In this document: piece after piece, positions 58,911 to 64,000 of the stretch | Numbering within the stretch: the first letter of the stretch is position 1 | Layout: each line of letters starts with the position of its first letter | Assembly (NCBI GenBank): GCA_963795715.1 | Contig: CAWCIY010000003.1 | Span: 124,001 to 188,000, forward strand | DNA length: 64,000 bases | Direction of reading: 5' to 3' | DNA from: JAFEDN01 sp963795715 | Lineage (GTDB): Bacteria; Pseudomonadota; Gammaproteobacteria; Coxiellales; Coxiellaceae | The notes under the pieces: generated by a model | What the model was told of the DNA's origin: nothing | Seen by the model: only the letters and a program-made list of their open reading frames with translations | The model's database searches: none | Position numbers and translations under genes: made by a program

Positions 58911-59807
58911 TCATAAAATGGATCGGCTTAAATCTTCATCTTTAACCAAATCCGCAAGTTGGCTATCCACGTAAGCTGCGTCAATCACTTTAGATTGTCC
59001 GGCGCTATCAGTCGCCTCAAAAGAAATTTTTTCTAATAAACGTTCCAGCACAGTATGCAAACGGCGCGCGCCAATATTTTCAGCTTTATTATTTACTTGC
59101 TGCGCGACCTCAGCCAAACGCTGAATGCCTTCTTTAGAAAAACTCAATTCAAATCCTTCTGTACCTAATAAAGCAACATATTGCTGAGTTAAAGAAGCAT
59201 GGGGTTCCGTTAAAATACGAATAAAATCTTCTTTGGTAAGCGCTTTTAATTCTACTCGAATGGGAAAACGGCCTTGTAGCTCAGGAATTAAGTCTGAAGG
59301 CTTGGTTAAATGAAAAGCGCCTGAAGCTATAAATAAAATATAATCCGTTTTTACTATGCCGTATTTGGTAACCACGGTGCAGCCTTCAACCAAAGGTAAT
59401 AAATCACGCTGGACCCCTTCGCGTGAAACATCTCCGCCATAACTTTCGCGGCGACGCACAATCTTATCTATTTCATCGACAAAAACAATGCCATTTTGTT
59501 CTGCGTTTTCTAAGGCCAGCGCTTTGATCTCATCTTCATTGACTAATTTGGCTGCCTCTTCTTCCTGCAAATATTTTAAGGCTGCTTTTACGGTAAGCCG
59601 TCGCAGTTTGCTTCTTTTATTCGCGATATTTTCCATCATACTTTGTAATTGGCCTACCATTTCCTCCATTCCAGGGGGACCCATAATTTCTAAGGAAGGA
59701 CCGCCGGTTGCTAATTCTAGTTCTATTTCACGATCGTCAAGTTCACCTTCGCGCAGTTTGCGGCGAAACAGATTTCTAGCAGCAGATTCTTTGGTTCCGG
59801 CTGCCAC
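58911..59807 (-). CDS. hslU: HslU C-terminal fragment with possible GTG restart
   Basis: The fragment could be translated from GTG at 59807-59805 (MAAGTKESAARNLF), which has AGGA about 8 bases upstream. It covers part of the I domain, Walker B, the sensors and the HslV-docking tail, 298 residues. About 31 codons after the TAA would be lost. Whether two fragments could assemble is unknown. Confidence 0.6.
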   Translation of the reverse strand: MAAGTKESAARNLFRRKLREGELDDREIELELATGGPSLEIMGPPGMEEMVGQLQSMMENIANKRSKLRRLTVKAALKYLQEEEAAKLVNEDEIKALALENAEQNGIVFVDEIDKIVRRRESYGGDVSREGVQRDLLPLVEGCTVVTKYGIVKTDYILFIASGAFHLTKPSDLIPELQGRFPIRVELKALTKEDFIRILTEPHASLTQQYVALLGTEGFELSFSKEGIQRLAEVAQQVNNKAENIGARRLHTVLERLLEKISFEATDSAGQSKVIDAAYVDSQLADLVKDEDLSRSIL

Positions 59808-59900
59808 CGCTTTTCCTGCCGATCTAGGTTCTTCCTTGTGCTCTTCTTCAGAAAAAGCCGGGGGTACTAAGATATCTAAAATGCGTTCCTCCGCCGCCTC

Positions 59901-60296
59901 TTATGCCTGACTACGTACTTTCTCCATTGCTTGTTCACGAGTCATCTTGACGGCAATATCGACTAAGTCACGAATGATCGAATCTACATCTCGCCCGACA
60001 TAGCCTACTTCGGTAAATTTGGTGGCTTCCACTTTGATAAAAGGTGCTTTCGCTAATGCGGCCAGCCTCCGGGCAATTTCAGTTTTACCAACGCCTGTGG
60101 GGCCAATCATTAAAATATTTTTAGGGGTGATTTCCTTGCGCAAATCCTCTTGCAGTTGTCTTCGCCTCCAGCGGTTGCGTAAAGCAATAGCGACAGCACG
60201 TTTGGCTTCTCCTTGGCCGATAATATAACGATCTAATTCGGAAACGATTTCTTTTGGGGTCATGGTAGATTCTACCAATGTTAACATATTTTGCAT
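59901..60296 (-). CDS. hslU: HslU N-terminal fragment (131 residues)
   Basis: This fragment holds the first part of the ATPase domain including Walker A and EVGYVGRDVDSIIRDLVDIA, and ends VRSQA before the TAA. Alone it lacks Walker B, sensors and the C-terminal docking tail. It could not form the ring by itself. Confidence 0.7.
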   Translation of the reverse strand: MQNMLTLVESTMTPKEIVSELDRYIIGQGEAKRAVAIALRNRWRRRQLQEDLRKEITPKNILMIGPTGVGKTEIARRLAALAKAPFIKVEATKFTEVGYVGRDVDSIIRDLVDIAVKMTREQAMEKVRSQA

Positions 60297-60300
60297 TTAT

Positions 60301-60858
60301 TTAACTCTCACTATCTAATTCTTCAACGGTAAAATGATGGTTTGTCATTACACAAATATCAGCAGCAATTGAAAGTGCCTTTTTTACAATTTCAAACGCA
60401 TTGAGTTGGGTATTTTCCAGCAATGCTTTCGCGGCGGCTTGAGCATAAAAACCACCCGAGCCTATCGACATCAAGTAATGCTCTGGTTCAATCACATCGC
60501 CATTGCCAGTTAAAATTAAGGAAGCTTTTTTATCAGCTACACAGAGCAGCGCTTCCAATCGCCGCAACATTTTATCGGTACGCCAATCCTTTGCCATTTC
60601 TACCGCCGCACGTACCAACTGTCCCTGATGTTTTTCTAACTTTTCTTCAAAACGTTCAAACAATGTAAATGCATCGGCAGTACCGCCAGCGAATCCTGCA
60701 ATCACTTGATTGTTATATAACCGGCGAACTTTACGCGCATTGCTTTTCATTACCATATTACCCATAGAAACCTGGCCGTCGCCGCCAATAACTACTTTAC
60801 CATTTCGACGTACGGATAAAATGGTTGTACCGTGAAACTGTTCCACAATTTTCTCCAC
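60301..60858 (-). CDS. hslV: HslV, proteasome-like peptidase subunit
   Basis: HslV is the threonine protease of the HslUV complex. The mature N-terminal Thr lies in FHGTTILSVRRNGKVVIGGD, after a 10-residue propeptide. GFAGGTADAFTLFERFEEKL, LLCVADKKASLILTGNGDVI and SIGSGGFYAQAAAKALLEN are the family motifs. The gene is intact (185 residues) although its partner hslU has an in-frame stop. It is first in the hslV-hslU unit. Confidence 0.95.
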   Translation of the reverse strand: MEKIVEQFHGTTILSVRRNGKVVIGGDGQVSMGNMVMKSNARKVRRLYNNQVIAGFAGGTADAFTLFERFEEKLEKHQGQLVRAAVEMAKDWRTDKMLRRLEALLCVADKKASLILTGNGDVIEPEHYLMSIGSGGFYAQAAAKALLENTQLNAFEIVKKALSIAADICVMTNHHFTVEELDSES

Positions 60859-61013
60859 TTAATCAAAGGACAAATTTAACTTTATGATAAACTTCAAATG
60901 GGGTTGAAAATAAAAATTTCAACATCCATAATAGCTCAGCGGGCATAACTTGGCGAACGCAGAATTGACAAAAGCGGCAATTCCCATCCACGAAGTAAGT
61001 TCACCAACACCCA
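60859..61013. other. Intergenic region upstream of hslV, with repeat remnant
   Basis: This is 155 bp between the SPOR gene end and hslV. A faint remnant of the palindromic repeat (AAAGCGGCAATTCCCATCC) is near 60973-60991. It must contain the hslV promoter, but no convincing -35/-10 pair stands out. Confidence 0.35.
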
Positions 61014-61493
61014 TTATTTAATTAATACAGCGTTGATGTGATATTCTTGTAAGTGATTTTGGGCGTGCTGAGCCAGATTTAAAGAGCCATAAGGGCCTAA
61101 CATCACTTTATACCAAATCATTTGATCTGTTTTATATTGTTGAATAAAAGCAGGATAACCCGCATCATGCATCTTGTTGCGTAATTTTTCTGCATCACTC
61201 AGTTGATGCAATGTGGCGATTTGTAAATAAAAAGTTCCACTGGCGGCTATGGTTTCTTGAAATTTATCAGATGAAGCTGAAACCGCCATTTTTGGCAACA
61301 TTGTATAAAAATCAAATTTCAATGGGGTTGGCACAGTCATAGTTTGCGATTCATTTTCTGGAAGTTTAGTTTCTTTTAACTGATTTTTCCCTAAAAAAGC
61401 GTTAAAAGCGGACCAAATGAGTAACGCAACTGCAAAAATGACTAAAATTAAAGCTAAACGTCGAGGCCAAATCGGTACAGATTGTTCACTCAT
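61014..61493 (-). CDS. SPOR-domain membrane protein
   Basis: This 159-residue protein has a short cytoplasmic start (MSEQSVPIWPRRL), one membrane helix (LALILVIFAVALLIWSAFNA) and a periplasmic C-terminal SPOR domain (FYLQIATLHQLSDAEKLRNK; MIWYKVMLGPYGSLNLAQHA). SPOR domains bind denuded septal glycan, so a role at division, like FtsN or DedD, is likely. It overlaps the DUF945 gene by 4 bp; argS lies upstream. Confidence 0.85.
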   Translation of the reverse strand: MSEQSVPIWPRRLALILVIFAVALLIWSAFNAFLGKNQLKETKLPENESQTMTVPTPLKFDFYTMLPKMAVSASSDKFQETIAASGTFYLQIATLHQLSDAEKLRNKMHDAGYPAFIQQYKTDQMIWYKVMLGPYGSLNLAQHAQNHLQEYHINAVLIK

Positions 61494-62869
61494 TGCTTCC
61501 CGCTTAATGAATCATTAATCAGACCATCCAAGGTGGGTTTTTCGCCATTAATAAGTAATTTACCGTCTTTATAATCTAAGATCAAAGAAACTTGTTGATC
61601 CACGGGTACTAATAATTTTTGTTGCATCAAATGTTCGATATCATTTTGAGCCATAATTGCGGAATCAAATTTTAACTTTGGGTTTTCAGCTTTTTTTGAT
61701 TCATAATAAGAAGCTAAACTTTTTTTGAGCCATTCTTTAGGTACATTAGCAGTGGCCTTGACATTTAAGTTCTCAAACAAATGCAATAAACCTTGATGCG
61801 CTGGATCAATGGGAGCTGAAGCAATTTGTGCTTGCACTCCAACGGGTCCATCCTCGGTATTAAATTGAAACTGATTCAAATTAACAGTCATTCCTTTGGT
61901 AAAAAGATCTAACAAAATCGTGTATAACTTGAAGCGTTGAAAGTCAGAGCCGTACATAAAAATTTGCGCGAAGTTTTCTAACAAGCCAGTATTCATATTT
62001 TGTAATTCTAATCCAAATTGTAAAGCCGTTACTTTAAATTGGTCTCCGGTGATTGCATCAACATGGTTAGTCAAGTTGAAATTGGTTACTCCGTTTTGCT
62101 GATATTGATTTAAATCCATGACATCATTTTCTGCAGTCAACACAGTCCCGTTTGAAGGGTATATCATGACCTTTTGAGCTTCAAAATGCCGGTTCCCATA
62201 CCATAAGGAATTGAGTCTATGAACATCTAAGCGAGTAGTAAAATTGTTTAATTCCATTACCTTAACAAGATCAATGATGTTATTGCCAGCTTTTTGCGGG
62301 TTATTCTCGTATAAAGCCCCGTTTCCTAAATTGAGATGGGATTGAAAGTGTTTGTCGGCCGGGCTATAAACGATTTCTCCATTTAAATTGTTAATTTCTA
62401 CCCTCTGATGGTCATTGCTCAGCAGTAAATGTCCTATATCAAGAGTAGTGTTAATAGAATTGGCTCTAGTCCATAGTGTATTGGCTTTGAAAATCAAATT
62501 ATCAGAATGAGTTTCATTTTGCATCGCCGCAAAAGCAATGAGCCAATGCCGAACACCATCCGGATATTTTTGTCGCACCAACGGACCGTGCTCTATATGC
62601 TGAGTAATCACAAATTGTGCTAGAGGAATAGACTCACCACTTAAAGTGGTTTCCGCTGAATGCAAAGTAACCTGCAACTGGGCATAAGATCGGAACCATC
62701 CACGCTTAAAGTTAATGATAGAAAATGAAACATGCGGAGTATTAAACTCTTTTATCAGTTGTGGATAACGATTACTAATCCACAATCCCATTCCAAAAGG
62801 GACCGCTAATAAAGCGCAGACCAAAATAACTACCACAGTCGATAGAATAATCACTAACTTATTCTTCAT
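61490..62869 (-). CDS. DUF945 (YdgA-like) protein
   Basis: This 459-residue protein has one N-terminal membrane helix (LVIILSTVVVILVCALLAVP) and a long periplasmic beta-rich domain (INFKRGWFRSYAQLQVTLHS; LDVHRLNSLWYGNRHFEAQK). It ends in a KLLINGEKPTLDGLINDSL stretch. This is the YdgA/YihF DUF945 family, whose function is unknown. GGAGG lies eight bases before the ATG. A repeat copy is inserted just upstream of that ribosome binding site. Confidence 0.83.
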   Translation of the reverse strand: MKNKLVIILSTVVVILVCALLAVPFGMGLWISNRYPQLIKEFNTPHVSFSIINFKRGWFRSYAQLQVTLHSAETTLSGESIPLAQFVITQHIEHGPLVRQKYPDGVRHWLIAFAAMQNETHSDNLIFKANTLWTRANSINTTLDIGHLLLSNDHQRVEINNLNGEIVYSPADKHFQSHLNLGNGALYENNPQKAGNNIIDLVKVMELNNFTTRLDVHRLNSLWYGNRHFEAQKVMIYPSNGTVLTAENDVMDLNQYQQNGVTNFNLTNHVDAITGDQFKVTALQFGLELQNMNTGLLENFAQIFMYGSDFQRFKLYTILLDLFTKGMTVNLNQFQFNTEDGPVGVQAQIASAPIDPAHQGLLHLFENLNVKATANVPKEWLKKSLASYYESKKAENPKLKFDSAIMAQNDIEHLMQQKLLVPVDQQVSLILDYKDGKLLINGEKPTLDGLINDSLSGKQ

Positions 62870-62881
62870 TTTTCATCCTCC

Positions 62882-63050
62882 AGTGATTCACGCTAAAATC
62901 AGCGTGAATCACTTCCTGGTTTATATCCTGCGCATTGGCAAAGCCAATTGCTCGGAATGAAGGGGGAGAATCGCGATTCTCCCCCTTCAAACCCCCATCG
63001 CGCAAGGTGGAGCTCCCTTCAACAGGAACTCCTATGGCCTTTTGCGGTTC
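62882..63050. repeat. Palindromic repeat copy between argS and the DUF945 gene
   Basis: The copy begins with AGTGATTCACGCT...AGCGTGAATCACTTCCTGG. It continues with GCGCATTGGCAAAGCCAATTGC, AATGAAGG, the perfect GGGGGAGAATCGCGATTCTCCCCC palindrome and CCCCCATCGCGCAAGG, and ends with a GGAGCTCCCTTCAACAGGAACTCC hairpin. The same last hairpin occurs in the hldD/hldE copy. Confidence 0.75.
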
Positions 63051-63070
63051 AATGCGCAGTCTTTCCCTGA

Positions 63071-64000
63071 TCACATTTGCTCCGGGGCAGAAATTCCTAA
63101 TAAATTTAAACCGCCTGACAAAACAATTTGTACCGCGCGCACTAAACATAACCGAGCATTTCGAAGTTCCTCGTCTGCTACTAAAAATTTTTCATTATTA
63201 TAATAACCATGAAAAAGCGTAGCGAGTTCTTGTAAGTAATGCGCCAGCAGATGTGGTTCATAACGCAGTGCAGCATTTTGCAATGTAATTGGATAATTTC
63301 CCAAATGTCTTAATAACTGATGCTCAGATTCAGTGGTTAATAAATGGAGCTGCTGCAAACCTTGCTCAGACCAACGCATATCGTTAGCAGCGAGTTGACG
63401 CCATACACTACAAATTCTAGCATGAGCATACTGGATGTAATATACAGGATTGTCCATAGATTGTGATTTAGCCAGCTCTAAGTCAAAATCTAAGTGCTGA
63501 TCGGGTTTACGGATAATATAAAAATAACGGGCCGCATCGTTACTGACTTCATTTCTTAATTCTCGAAGTGTCACGAATGAGCCACTGCGTGTGGACATGG
63601 ATACTTTTTCCTTGCCACGATATAAAATCGCAAACTGCACTAACAAAATATTTAGTTTGTGGGGATCTTCTCCCACACTTTGTAGAAAGGCGCTAATTCT
63701 GGCCATATAACCATGGTGATCAGCTCCGAATACATTAATAATTTTGTCATAACCTTGCTGAAACTTATATAAATGGTACGCCACATCGGAAGCAAAGTAG
63801 GTAGTTATACCATTTTCACGGATCAGCACTCGATCTTTTTCATCGCCAAAATCGGTGGCTTTAAACCATAAGGCGCCATCTTTTTGATAAACATGCCCCT
63901 GTTTTTGTAAGGAATCTATACCGGCTTGCACCAAGCCCATGTCAAATAACTGACTTTCAAAAAACCAATTATCGTATTCTACGCCAAATTCTAATAAATC
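63071..64000 (-). CDS. argS: Arginyl-tRNA synthetase (partial, N-terminus beyond window)
   Basis: ArgS charges tRNA-Arg. The visible 309 residues are the C-terminal half of a class I synthetase: YFASDVAYHLYKFQQGYDKI, NVFGADHHGYMARISAFLQ, then KVSMSTRSGSFVTLRELRNE (the KMSK-like loop) and the anticodon-binding DALR domain ending LCLVRAVQIVLSGGLNLLGI. The frame is open to base 64000, so the start and catalytic HIGH motif lie outside. The SPOR gene follows two genes later, a usual gammaproteobacterial neighbourhood. Confidence 0.95.
   Translation of the reverse strand, partial: DLLEFGVEYDNWFFESQLFDMGLVQAGIDSLQKQGHVYQKDGALWFKATDFGDEKDRVLIRENGITTYFASDVAYHLYKFQQGYDKIINVFGADHHGYMARISAFLQSVGEDPHKLNILLVQFAILYRGKEKVSMSTRSGSFVTLRELRNEVSNDAARYFYIIRKPDQHLDFDLELAKSQSMDNPVYYIQYAHARICSVWRQLAANDMRWSEQGLQQLHLLTTESEHQLLRHLGNYPITLQNAALRYEPHLLAHYLQELATLFHGYYNNEKFLVADEELRNARLCLVRAVQIVLSGGLNLLGISAPEQM

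Larger units (their letters stand above)
58911..60296 (-). pseudogene. hslU: hslU (protease ATPase) interrupted by one in-frame TAA
   Basis: HslU is the AAA+ unfoldase of the HslUV protease. The whole gene can be read in one frame of 461 codons, but codon 132 is TAA (59903-59901). It stands where relatives have an acidic residue: ...EKVRSQA-stop-EAAEERILDILVPPA. A single GAA-to-TAA change would explain it. Everything else looks sound: Walker A IGPTGVGKTEIARRL, Walker B GIVFVDEIDK, SREGVQRDLLPLVEGCTV, GARRLHTVLERLLE and the C-terminal DLSRSIL that docks into HslV. It follows hslV by 4 bp. It may be a recent pseudogene, a read-through or split gene, or a sequencing error. Confidence 0.85.

Noticed and set aside
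62859..63149. A 96-residue minus-strand frame between argS and the DUF945 gene
   Set aside because: It is made of the argS 3' end in another frame plus translated palindromic repeat. No ribosome binding site supports it.
1..64000. tRNA, rRNA or riboswitch genes
   Set aside because: I found no cloverleaf with CCA-type end, no rRNA stretch and no known riboswitch core in the intergenic regions. A covariance-model scan would be needed to be sure.

Overview
The window is chromosomal DNA of a gammaproteobacterium of the order Legionellales, most like the Coxiellaceae (Coxiella/Rickettsiella/Aquicella type). The main reason is a nearly continuous Dot/Icm type IVB secretion cluster at the left. The order dotL-dotM-icmQ / icmS-icmT / dotD-dotC-dotB / dotA-icmV / icmW-icmX resembles, from memory, the main dot/icm locus of Coxiella burnetii. 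An IS1111-type transposase, PmrA-type operators and eukaryote-like effector candidates agree with a host-associated lifestyle. No species can be named from sequence alone.

Region by region. (1) 1-15.8 kb: Dot/Icm secretion genes in several transcription units. Three short-spaced promoters carry a CTTAA-N6-CTTAA PmrA-like box, and a fourth carries a slightly weaker one (a T at the first base); all have a -10 hexamer 7 bp further on. A 58-codon gene ahead of icmQ sits where the hypervariable IcmR/FIR chaperone genes lie. A VapBC/FitAB-type toxin-antitoxin pair and a BCCT-like membrane protein are embedded between dotB and dotA. (2) 16-21 kb: LPS core genes (hldD, hldE, waaF, an O-antigen ligase-like gene). 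(3) 21-27 kb: rpoS-nlpD-surE, pepP and an enoyl-CoA hydratase family gene. (4) 27-33 kb: an oligopeptide ABC importer. (5) 33-39 kb: small housekeeping genes, phrB, epmB/kamA, a probably acquired hydrolase and gene remnants. (6) 39-41 kb: an IS1111-group insertion sequence in a hairpin-rich, gene-poor zone. (7) 41-53 kb: parC, coq7, an ABC importer, and effector-like genes: an ankyrin-type protein, a Cys-rich protein, a pentapeptide-repeat protein and a calpain-like cysteine protease. (8) 53-64 kb: a spore-photoproduct-lyase-like radical SAM gene coupled to a nucleosidase, pabA, rpe, ubiJ, ubiE, hslUV, an SPOR protein, a DUF945 protein and argS.

A family of palindromic repeats is scattered through the window. 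It has CAGCAATTCCCGC-type ends and a central AAGGGGGAGAATCGCGATTCTCCCCCTT-like palindrome. Three copies have visible 8-9 bp flanking direct repeats, which shows they are mobile. One copy separates two ABC genes exactly at their stop/start overlap, one lies in frame inside the O-antigen ligase gene, and others lie inside operons. A second repeat family (ends GTCATTGCGAG) and a 103-bp perfect-hairpin element at the 3' end of phrB are also present. hslU carries a single in-frame TAA while hslV is intact. Together with the remnants, this suggests ongoing genome erosion, unless the stop is an assembly error.
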